From contig CAWHTG010000004.1 of the NCBI GenBank assembly GCA_963832245.1, positions 2,728,001 through 2,792,000 of the forward strand: 64,000 bases of DNA. The letters run 5' to 3'. Shown here one piece after another: positions 35,740-43,482 of this stretch. Below the pieces are notes generated by a model. It was not told where the DNA came from. It was given only the letters and a program-made list of their open reading frames with translations, and did not search any database. This stretch comes from JABDBE01 sp963832245 (GTDB taxonomy: Bacteria; Acidobacteriota; Terriglobia; Terriglobales; Acidobacteriaceae). The first letter of the stretch is position 1. Every line of letters starts with the position of its first letter. The translations under genes and the position numbers were made by a program.

Positions 35740-36071
35740 GGCAGATTGATCCCTTTCCACCCGTTTAAGCGGGAACCTTGATTTGCGAGACGCATCTCCA
35801 TGAGTCAAAAATGCACGCGCTCTGCCAATGTCAGCGAAGAGACAGCTTGAGGAATTCTTGACTTACCAATGGGTTGGAAGGTGGCCGTTGAAACATGCAT
35901 GGAGCGCCAAAGCTGCTTTTGCCAGATCGTTGGCACAAGCCAAGGGTGGGAAACCTCGGGGGAGTTCACGCGGCGAGCGATCTGTTCATGGTCGCCCTTA
36001 CTCACTCGAACTCAGCTTGCCTCCGCTGGGAGTGCTTTTTCTCAAGGCTGAATAGCTGGCGGAACACCACA
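35740..36071. other. Intergenic region, no gene seen
   Basis: 332 bp upstream of tonB. Open frames are short, without ribosome sites. No tRNA or CRISPR-like structure is visible. Confidence 0.4.
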
Positions 36072-36197
36072 TCAGTTCAGCCCGCCTATTGTCGCTCGGA
36101 TGAGGTTGAGCAACGGCGCGGGGTACACGCCAAACCCTATGAGCAGAACTGCGAGTCCGCCGAGGACAAAAGCGCTGCCACGCCCGAGTCTCTGCAT
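36072..36197 (-). pseudogene. C-terminal fragment of a NuoM/NuoN-type subunit
   Basis: About 41 codons, with LGGLAVLLIGFGVYPAPLLN followed by a short amphipathic end, matching the last helix of proton-pumping NADH dehydrogenase subunits M or N. Nothing upstream continues the family text. It is a residue of a lost gene, and no nuo gene is seen nearby. Confidence 0.5.
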
Positions 36198-36237
36198 CGA
36201 AAACTGACGTCCCGGCGATGCTCCGATCAATACTTTA

Positions 36238-36260
36238 GGGCGCCAATGCGGCGCCCTTTT
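36238..36260 (+). terminator. Orphan Rho-independent terminator
   Basis: Stem gggcgcc (36238-36244) / ggcgccc (36250-36256), loop aatgc, then ttttcatttt. It has no gene directly upstream on the plus strand, so it may be left from a deleted gene. Confidence 0.7.
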
Positions 36261-36559
36261 CATTTTGTCCGCGTTCCGCCAAGAAGAGGCAGCACGTGAA
36301 TGGATCATGAGCCACACGAGACGGCTATCGGAAGCGCTTAAGAAGGTGCTCTGGCGGGCGGGGCTCAAGGATGATGCGATGCACGCGCTACCAGATCCAA
36401 AGCAACGTACCAGTCAGACCAACGGCATCGGGCATTCGCATGCCATGCTGCTAGACTTCAGGGTGATTGAAGTCGACTTCGAGTGCGAACCGGGGATTCG
36501 TACGATAACAGCCCGACCGCGGATTACTGCCGAGCCGCGCTGGGCTATTGACTACTTTC

Positions 36560-36725
36560 CGCAGCGCGACCACGTCCGAAGTGCTGTGCGTGCGCAACAC
36601 GGCCATCGTTTTGCCATCCAGGGACCAATGGAATCCGGTAATTAGACCCGAAGCGGACTTCGTGATCTGGTGACCCGGCGAGCTCTCGAGAGATTGCATC
36701 CAGAGATTCGCTATTCCCTTTTATT
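36560..36725 (-). pseudogene. Tail of a PD40-propeller (kinase-type) protein
   Basis: One frame reads ANLWMQSLESSPGHQITK, then LITGFHWSLDGKTMAVLRTH and STSDVVALR, the typical last propeller blade of PD40 kinase proteins as in the gene at 2332. No start and no earlier blades are present, so it is a fragment. It lies just before the ECF sigma gene. Confidence 0.65.
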
Positions 36726-36858
36726 TGTTCATACGGGATCGTCAGATCCGCTCTTCTGATCACTCTAACGCGAGGCTTGACTATCCTGCCGAACTGCGAG
36801 AAGCTGTCGCCATTTAGGGGTTCTAGTGCGAGGTGGCCGGCAGCCCCTGGAGGCAGAC

Positions 36859-37425
36859 GTGGGGTCGTCAATTCCTTCTCTTATAGTCGCAGCCGAACGA
36901 GGAGACATCCAGGCCCGGGAAGCGTTGTTTGCTGCCCTGTACGCCGAGTTGCATCGGCTGGCCAAGCGTCAACTCGCCCGGCATGGCTCGGAGGTAAGTA
37001 TCAGTGCCACAACCCTCCTGCATGAGGCCTATCTGGACATGGCTGCTCGCGACGGCCCGTCGTTTCCCGACGAGGCACGATTTATGGGATATGCGGCTCG
37101 AGTGATGCGGGGACTGATCATCGATCATGCCCGAGAACGGCATGCTCAGAAGCGCGGCGGCCTGTTTGAGATTACTACGCTCGACACCGACGCGATGGAG
37201 AATGCGGTAGACCACCAAGAGCTTGTCCGAATCAGCGAAACCTTGGACAAGCTTGGCAGAGTGGAGCCCTCCCTCGCCGCGATCGTCGATTTGAAGTTCT
37301 TTTGTGGCTTTTCCTTCGTGGAAATCGCCGCCATGCAGGATGTTTCCGAACGAACCGTGCAGCGCAACTGGGAAAAAGCTCGTATTTATCTTTATCAAAA
37401 AATTCGCGCGGATTTGGAGGTCTGA
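36859..37425 (+). CDS. ECF-type RNA polymerase sigma factor
   Basis: 188 residues from a GTG with GGAGG 8 bp upstream. Region 2: FAALYAELHRLAKRQLARHG, LLHEAYLDMAAR and FMGYAARVMRGLIIDHARER; region 4: LAAIVDLKFFCGFSFVEIAA followed by SERTVQRNWEKARIYLYQKI. The pattern matches the TIGR02999 (Sig-70_X6) group found in Acidobacteriota and Planctomycetes. These lack a classical anti-sigma factor and are often paired with Ser/Thr kinases, as here: the kinase gene starts 9 bp after the stop. An earlier GTG (36826) has no ribosome site. Confidence 0.9.
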   Translation: MGSSIPSLIVAAERGDIQAREALFAALYAELHRLAKRQLARHGSEVSISATTLLHEAYLDMAARDGPSFPDEARFMGYAARVMRGLIIDHARERHAQKRGGLFEITTLDTDAMENAVDHQELVRISETLDKLGRVEPSLAAIVDLKFFCGFSFVEIAAMQDVSERTVQRNWEKARIYLYQKIRADLEV

Positions 37426-37434
37426 GGAATCGCG

Positions 37435-40230
37435 ATGCGCACCCTCAGTCCCGAACGCTGGCAAATTATAAGTCCATATCTGGACCAAGCGCTCGTCATG
37501 ACCGACGATGCGCAAGCCATATGGCTGTCGTCGCTTCAACAGCAGAATCCTGAATTAGCCGCAGAGGTGACAGCACTACTGGACGAACACCGCGTGCTGG
37601 CGCAGGAAGGTTTTCTGGAGAAAGGTTCGCCCCTGTGGTTGAGTGCGCCGGGCCTTGCGGGCCAGACCATTGGGCCCTATACGCTGATCTCGCAAATCGG
37701 CCAAGGTGGAATGGGAAGCGTCTGGCTCGGCCAACGCAGTGATGGCAGGTTCGAGCGGCGTGTGGCTGTGAAGTTTGTCAACTTGGCCCTAGCGGGGAAA
37801 GGTGGAGAAGAACGCTTTAAACGAGAGGGCAGCATTCTCGGGCGATTGGCGCATGAACACATCGCGGAGCTGGTGGATGCGGGTGTCTCTGCAGCTGGGC
37901 AGGCATATTTGGTCTTGGAATATGTCCAGGGCGACCCCATCGATCAGTATTGTGACCAGCACAAGCTCGACCTCGATGCACGCGTTCGCCTGTTTCTGGA
38001 TGTGTTGGCGGCAGTGGCGCACGCCCATGCGCATCTGATCGTCCATCGCGATATCAAACCTTCAAACGTGTTGGTCACCACCGGCGGTGAAGTCAAGCTG
38101 CTGGACTTCGGGATTGCCAAGCTCCTGGAGGGCGAAGGCCAGACGGGTGCCGCAACCTTGCTCACTCACGAATCCGGCTCGGCTCTCACTCCTCAGTACG
38201 CTGCTCCAGAGCAACTCACCGGCCGGCCAGTGACGACTGCTACGGATGTTTACGCGTTAGGTGTGTTGTTCTACGTCCTATTGTCTGGCCAACATCCGGC
38301 TGGCTCAGGACCGCACTCGCCCGCGGAACTGGTAAAAGTTGTGCTCGATATTGAGCCGCCGCGCGCCTCCGACGCAATTCCAGCGGACAACAGCAAGCTC
38401 ATCGCTGAAAGACGGGGCACGACTTTAGACAAACTCCGCCGCGGACTTCGTGGAGATCTGGACACAATTGTTGGCAAAGCTCTGAAGAAGAATCCGCAGG
38501 AGCGATACGCTTCAGTGACTGCGCTGGCCGACGATCTTCAGCGGTACCTGAAGCACGAACCAATTGGCGCGCGACCCGACACACTTGCCTATCGCACCGC
38601 CAAATTCCTGCGCCGAAACCGCACGGTGGTGACGCTAACCGCCGCTGCTGTTGTGCTTGTGATTGGCAGCCTTTCCACGGGGCTGCTGGTTGCAAATCAC
38701 GAGCGCAAGGTAGCCGAACGGCGATTTGCTCAGGTGCGAAAATTGGCCAATAAATTCATCGCACTCGATCAAGACATCAGAGGTGTGCCGGGTTCGACGA
38801 AGGTCAGAATGGAGATGGTTACCGATTCGCTGGAATATCTGACTTCGCTGGGTAGCGATGTTTCCGGCGACAGGGATTTAGCGCTCGAAATCGCTTACGC
38901 CTACGTGCGCGTGGCGCACGTACAAGGAGATCCAACTTCTCCAAATCTAGGCCAATTTGCGGAAGCCGAAGCGAGTCTGAACAATGCATCGAGATTCGTG
39001 GACCCTGTCCTCTCGAAAGACCCCAGAAATCCTCGGGCGTTGTTCATTGCTACCACAATCGCCCATGACCGCATGATCCTGGCCGGCAACCGCGCCGACC
39101 AGGCAGAAGAATTGAAAGATGCCGCTAGCACTGCTTCATTGATCGAGCGGTTCATGACTACTCGCCCCGTCGAGTTCAGGGACCTCTATAGCATGAGATA
39201 TTTCTATGCAAATGTCGCTGGCACGTATATTGACGGTAGGGATTTCGATGATGCAATACGGTATTGCCAGCGGGCATTGGAGATCGCGGTACCGGGGCCT
39301 AGGGCGAATGACCTCCGTGGATCTGCCCTTGAGGTTTTAGGGATTGCACGTTGGCAGTCCGGGGATCTGGATGGTGCCCTCAAGACTGCGCTTGAGTCCA
39401 TTGAGCTCAAGAAACACGAGGCCGCAGGCGGACACGCGTCGCTTCGCATCAACTTGGCGAACTCATACGACCTTGAAGGCATGATCCTGGGCCGGGCGGA
39501 TGCAGAACCAAGCCTCGGGCGGAGTTCAGAGGCGCTCACCGAACTTCAAAAGGCGTTAGACATTGCTGAGGATCTCGCGCAGAAGGACGCGAACGATTAC
39601 CTCGGCCGCCATAACGTTGCAACCGCAAGCCTGGAAATTGCCAATATCCTGCGCCACAGTAATCCGCAGGATGCGCTGGCGGTCTACGATCATGCACTGG
39701 CACGCATAGGCGAAGCAAAAAGCAATGTCAGCACACAACGGGATGAAGCTGAACTTCTGGCTGCTTCATCCTACGCCCTGCGCTGGACGGGTCGCGATCA
39801 CGAAGCCAGGCAGCGCATCGCCCGAGCTTTCGAACTGCTGAGCCAGGCTATCCGATATCCCTCCGACAAAGTCGAGCCCATGAGCGACACCTACGATGCT
39901 CTGAGGGCTCAGGCCGATGACTACGCCGAAACCGGCGAAACCGCCAGAGCCACTGAAGCCTATCAGGAACTGCTCGACAAACTAATGGCATGGAAACCCG
40001 ATGCGCTGAATGACCTGCGCGATGCCACCTGTCTTTCCCGTACCTGGACGGCGCTTGCCAATCTTCTTCGCCGAAGCGGGCGGAAAGATGAGGCCCTGCA
40101 GCTTGAAGCGCAGCGGACAGACCTCTGGAGCCATTGGAATGGCAAGCTTCCAAATGCTCAGTTTCTTCTACGCCAGTCGTTAAGCCAGATCACTCCGCGC
40201 GCAACCTTCCTCGCTGTGCCCCGCAATTAG
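37435..40230 (+). CDS. Serine/threonine protein kinase with C-terminal TPR region
   Basis: 931 residues. The kinase domain spans about 82-350: IGQGGMGSVWLGQ, K113, HRDIKPSN (HRD 204-206), DFGIAK (224-226) and LTPQYAAPEQLTG. One membrane helix near 400-420 (TLTAAAVVLVIGSLSTGLLV). The rest is helical TPR-like repeats (AEASLNNASRFVD, DDAIRYCQRALEIA, LQKALDIAEDLAQK). It sits directly behind an ECF sigma gene, and in that family the kinase is thought to phosphorylate the sigma factor; here this is inferred. All catalytic residues are intact. The repeats probably bind a partner outside the membrane. Confidence 0.93.
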   Translation: MRTLSPERWQIISPYLDQALVMTDDAQAIWLSSLQQQNPELAAEVTALLDEHRVLAQEGFLEKGSPLWLSAPGLAGQTIGPYTLISQIGQGGMGSVWLGQRSDGRFERRVAVKFVNLALAGKGGEERFKREGSILGRLAHEHIAELVDAGVSAAGQAYLVLEYVQGDPIDQYCDQHKLDLDARVRLFLDVLAAVAHAHAHLIVHRDIKPSNVLVTTGGEVKLLDFGIAKLLEGEGQTGAATLLTHESGSALTPQYAAPEQLTGRPVTTATDVYALGVLFYVLLSGQHPAGSGPHSPAELVKVVLDIEPPRASDAIPADNSKLIAERRGTTLDKLRRGLRGDLDTIVGKALKKNPQERYASVTALADDLQRYLKHEPIGARPDTLAYRTAKFLRRNRTVVTLTAAAVVLVIGSLSTGLLVANHERKVAERRFAQVRKLANKFIALDQDIRGVPGSTKVRMEMVTDSLEYLTSLGSDVSGDRDLALEIAYAYVRVAHVQGDPTSPNLGQFAEAEASLNNASRFVDPVLSKDPRNPRALFIATTIAHDRMILAGNRADQAEELKDAASTASLIERFMTTRPVEFRDLYSMRYFYANVAGTYIDGRDFDDAIRYCQRALEIAVPGPRANDLRGSALEVLGIARWQSGDLDGALKTALESIELKKHEAAGGHASLRINLANSYDLEGMILGRADAEPSLGRSSEALTELQKALDIAEDLAQKDANDYLGRHNVATASLEIANILRHSNPQDALAVYDHALARIGEAKSNVSTQRDEAELLAASSYALRWTGRDHEARQRIARAFELLSQAIRYPSDKVEPMSDTYDALRAQADDYAETGETARATEAYQELLDKLMAWKPDALNDLRDATCLSRTWTALANLLRRSGRKDEALQLEAQRTDLWSHWNGKLPNAQFLLRQSLSQITPRATFLAVPRN

Positions 40231-40303
40231 TGAAGAAAGGCTAGCCTCTCCCGACTGCCGGTCCGCCTTTACGAGCCCTTGACCGATCGAATTTTTGGCT
40301 TCC

Positions 40304-40344
40304 TGTCGTGTTTTGCCATCCGTTTCCGATTTCGTAAATAGAGG
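40304..40344 (+). promoter_or_regulatory. 41-bp element upstream of the repeat-surface-protein gene
   Basis: It shares 40 of 41 bases with the element at 42389-42429. The core includes gccatccgtttccgatttcg. It lies about 94 bp from the ATG of the following gene. It may be a promoter, perhaps of the ECF type with separated -35 and -10 boxes, or a regulator site. Confidence 0.6.
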
Positions 40345-40437
40345 GGGAATTGTAGCGAGGAATTCGCATTTGTCAGAAATCGGACAATGACTGCGGGTTC
40401 CTCGTTGTGGTAGCGGGTGGAAAAAAGGAGAATTGTT

Positions 40438-42276
40438 ATGTCGCGCATACAGTTATTTCTCAGTGTTTGGCTTCTGTTGATTTGCTCTGCAGTTTCGCTC
40501 TGCGCTCAGCAAGCAGCTCCGGCTGCGGCGAACGCAGTTGTGCCGCCTGTGGTCAAGTTCAGCGGCGTTTTAACTGATGTGAATAACAAGCCAGTGACGG
40601 GCACAGTGGGCGTCACATTTTCTCTCTACAAAGAATCCGAAGGCGGCGCTCCGCTATGGGTAGAAACCCAGAACGTTACACCCGATAAAACCGGTCACTA
40701 CTCGGTGATGCTGGGCTCGGCCTCTACCCAAGGGTTACCTGGCAGCGCATTCGCATCCGGCGAGGCCCGCTGGTTAGGAGTGCATGCGCAAGGGCAGACT
40801 GAGCAGCCCCGCACGCTCTTGATGAGCGTCCCCTATGCGTTGAAAGCCCTGGATGCAGAGACCGTCGGCGGCCTGCCGCCCTCGGCATTTGTGAAGGCGG
40901 CGGCACCCGGAGTTGCATCGGCCGCCAATTCCAATGCGCCGGCTGCGGCCATCACCGGCACCGGCACGGCTAACCATATTACCAAGTGGCTAAGCCCGAC
41001 CAAGCTGGGCAACTCCAATATCTTCGACGGTGCAGGCAAGGTAGGTATCGCAACCACATCGCCGGGGGCCACTCTAGACGTTAACGGTTCGGCCATCGTG
41101 CGGGACAATGCAACGGTGAATGGCAGTCTCAGCGCTGGACCGATCACGGCTACCTCCTCCAGTTCTGGGGGTACCGGGGTGTTCGCCAACGCCGGTTCCA
41201 GTACCGCCAGTAACGGAGTAATAGCCGAGGGCGCGACCGGCGTAGCGGGCTACACAACCGTTGCTGGCAGCATCGCACTGTACGGCGATGCGGGAAGCAG
41301 CGCTGGCAGCAACGGAGTAGTAGCCTACGGCGCGACCGGCGTAGCGGGCTACGCGACCGTTTCTGGCGGCATTGCACTGTACGGCGATGCGGGAAGCAGC
41401 ACTGCCAGCAACGGAGTGGTCGGCTATGGTGCCACTGGCGTGGCCGGCAACAGCACCATTACCGGCAGCTACGGAACATACGGTAGCGGTTCCACCGGGG
41501 TGTGGGGCAACAGCACCGGCACTGGCGCGAACGTGGGAGTGTTAGGTTTGGGCGCTACCGGCGTCAATGGAATTGGCAACGCTTGGGGAGTTCTAGGACA
41601 ATCAAGTAGTACTAGCGGCAGCGGCGGAGGCTTTAGCAACTCCACTACTGGAGACGCTCTGTTCACCTACAATCAAAGCGGCGGCTACGCGGCGTTTTTC
41701 GACGGCAATGTCGACGTCGATGGCAACCTTTCTAAAGCTGGGGGGTCGTTCAAAATCGATCACCCTCTCGATCCGGCAAACAAGTACCTCTATCACTCCT
41801 TTGTCGAATCGCCCGACATGATGAACATTTACAACGGCAATGCGACTACCGACGCGTCAGGCAGCGCAGTGGTTACCTTGCCCGAATGGTTTGAGACTTT
41901 GAACCGTGATTTCCGCTATCAACTCACGGTGATGGGCCAGTTCGCGCAGGCCATCGTGGCCAGCAAAGTCGCCAACCATCAATTCACTATCAAGACGGAT
42001 AAGCCCAACGTTGAAGTCTCCTGGCAAGTTACTGGCATTCGCCAGGATGCTTGGGCCAACGCTCATCGCATTCCCGTCGAGGTAGCGAAAGCTCAGGCGG
42101 ATCGGGGACTTTACTTGCATCCCGAACTTTTCGGCGCCACCGAACAGAAGTCGATCGCGCTGGCGCACCACCCTACGATGCTGAAGCTGATGAAGGAGCC
42201 AGCGCCTAAACCGCCGGCGTTTAAACAACCGCCCGCGGCTAAACCGCAAGCGCCTAAACAGCAAGCGTCTAAATAG
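40438..42276 (+). CDS. Secreted surface protein with glycine-rich repeats
   Basis: 612 residues from the ATG at 40438 (AAAAAAGGAG upstream). Signal peptide (FLSVWLLLICSAVSLCAQQ), an N-terminal domain of about 120 residues typical of a family of Acidobacteriota/Planctomycetes surface proteins (VKFSGVLTDVNNKPVTGTVG), then three 33-residue repeats rich in G, A, T, S (41188-41484). The C-terminus has DHPLDPANKYLYHSFVESPD and LPEWFETLNRDFRYQLTVMG, seen in proteins related to tail-fibre/S74-like ends. It is likely exposed on the cell surface. A 41-bp element upstream is shared with a second gene. The end is Lys/Pro-rich. Confidence 0.8.
   Translation: MSRIQLFLSVWLLLICSAVSLCAQQAAPAAANAVVPPVVKFSGVLTDVNNKPVTGTVGVTFSLYKESEGGAPLWVETQNVTPDKTGHYSVMLGSASTQGLPGSAFASGEARWLGVHAQGQTEQPRTLLMSVPYALKALDAETVGGLPPSAFVKAAAPGVASAANSNAPAAAITGTGTANHITKWLSPTKLGNSNIFDGAGKVGIATTSPGATLDVNGSAIVRDNATVNGSLSAGPITATSSSSGGTGVFANAGSSTASNGVIAEGATGVAGYTTVAGSIALYGDAGSSAGSNGVVAYGATGVAGYATVSGGIALYGDAGSSTASNGVVGYGATGVAGNSTITGSYGTYGSGSTGVWGNSTGTGANVGVLGLGATGVNGIGNAWGVLGQSSSTSGSGGGFSNSTTGDALFTYNQSGGYAAFFDGNVDVDGNLSKAGGSFKIDHPLDPANKYLYHSFVESPDMMNIYNGNATTDASGSAVVTLPEWFETLNRDFRYQLTVMGQFAQAIVASKVANHQFTIKTDKPNVEVSWQVTGIRQDAWANAHRIPVEVAKAQADRGLYLHPELFGATEQKSIALAHHPTMLKLMKEPAPKPPAFKQPPAAKPQAPKQQASK
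41188..41484 (+). repeat. Three 99-bp in-frame repeats
   Basis: Units encode variants of DAGSSTASNGVVGYGATGVA plus GYATVSGGIALYG. Conserved text across units suggests recent duplication and possible length variation of the surface protein. Confidence 0.85.
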
Positions 42277-42301
42277 CAGCCGCAATTCGGCGACGAGAGA
42301 G

Positions 42302-42338
42302 CCCCACCCTTTTGAGACCTTCAAAGGGTGGGGACTTT
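42302..42338 (+). terminator. Terminator after the surface-protein gene
   Basis: ccccaccctttt (42302-42313) pairs with aaagggtgggg (42323-42333), followed by acttt; the stem is strong and the T-run short. It lies 26 bp past the stop. Confidence 0.7.
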
Positions 42339-42388
42339 CAGCATGGTCCATTTCCGAGCCCGTGAGCCCTGACTTTTTTTCGGCACCG

Positions 42389-42429
42389 TGTCGTGTTTTG
42401 CCATCCGTTTCCGATTTCGTAAGTAGAGG
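42389..42429 (+). promoter_or_regulatory. Second copy of the 41-bp element
   Basis: Differs from 40304-40344 at one base, with 33 bp or more identical in a row. It lies 82 bp before the ATG at 42512. Conservation at the same distance from two genes argues for a shared promoter or operator. Confidence 0.6.
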
Positions 42430-42511
42430 CAGGAACTCTCGGTGGTTTGCCCACCGGCTCAAGGCAAAATCCACGAGATTTCCAACCTTGGGAACCGAGG
42501 AGGACTTGCTT

Positions 42512-42688
42512 ATGGCTTCGCATTCGACTTCCATCTCTGAATTGAATGTCAACATCAACCAGAATGTCGTTAGGGAGGAAAGGGCAACTGAAAGCTGTAC
42601 GCCACTCACCCTGAAACAGAGGCTCGGAAAGCTGCTGTGCGAAATATTCGAAGGACACGAAGAATACCTTGGGGTCACGCCGGATTAG
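42512..42688 (+). CDS. Small hypothetical protein
   Basis: 58 residues (MASHSTSISELNVNINQNVV...) with a C-terminal helix LTLKQRLGKLLCEIFEGHEE. The ATG at 42512 follows GAGGAGGA. The sequence has no signal or membrane segment. It is expressed, by inference, from the shared 41-bp element that also precedes the large surface protein gene. No family is recognised, and a role as a cytosolic partner is speculation. Confidence 0.6.
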   Translation: MASHSTSISELNVNINQNVVREERATESCTPLTLKQRLGKLLCEIFEGHEEYLGVTPD

Positions 42689-42751
42689 CACCCCTGCCTT
42701 CAGCCAGCTAGGGCCGAGGGACAGAAGGCGGATAAGGGGAGGCGCGTTCGG

Positions 42752-43247
42752 CTAATCCGAGGTATACCGTGCGCCGCGGCCTTTGCCGACTTGCATGAGA
42801 TAGTGATCCGCGGCCAGTTTCTTCACATGCACCTTGATGGTATTGCGGTTCGCCCCCGTCGAAGCCTCTATTTCCTTGACCCGTGATTTCTTCGCGGGTC
42901 TTGGCGAGCTCCAGTATCTGGCTTGAAAGAGCGGGCAAGGACGATCGCATGGCCTGCTCCTCCTTGACCTTGGCAGCAAGTTTGTCTTTTTGCTTCGCCA
43001 TGGTTTGGAGAAAAAACACCAGCCAATACTCCCAGTTCTGTTTTTCCTTACGGATGGTCGGCTGGGTGCGTCGCAACGCGAGGTAGTAGTTGTCCTTGTT
43101 CGCCTCGATGATTCCTTCCATGGAGCTATAAGGAACGTATCCGTACCCCGCACGTAACAGCAGAAGCGTCGTTACGATGCGGGAGAGCCGGCCGTTCCCG
43201 TCTTTGAAGGCATAGATCGCAAGGAATACCACGCGACAACAATCCAA
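42752..43247 (-). pseudogene. Fic-family protein, truncated, frameshifted, catalytic His lost
   Basis: The C-terminal part of a Fic/AMPylator-type protein. The active-site motif reads IYAFKDGNGRLSR, where the family has HPF at the first positions: the histidine is replaced by tyrosine. Helical EGIIEANKDNYYLALRRTQ text and a HTH-like end (VKEIEASTGANRNTIKVHVK) lie in two frames joined near 42890. The N-terminal half is absent upstream of 43247. It should be inactive. Confidence 0.75.
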
Positions 43248-43482
43248 TAGTTTCCTGTTTGCCGACGATCTGGGAGCTAGCAGAAAAGCATCAAACCCTT
43301 CGATTCACGTCGAACCAGGAATTGCTAATCTTCACAGCAGTGAGCTAAATTTTCTGCCATAAGGTGCTACGTATGGCCAGGCTTGCACCAATCAGCGTAC
43401 TTACCGAGCCAATTGGCAGTATCCTAAGACGCTGAACTTATCGAGAGGGGCGACAGTTCTGCGTAGCGACCGGATGGAGTAA

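Noticed and set aside
42362..42511. Longer start for the 58-residue protein
   Set aside because: It would translate across the 41-bp element; the GAGGAGGA before 42512 marks the true start.
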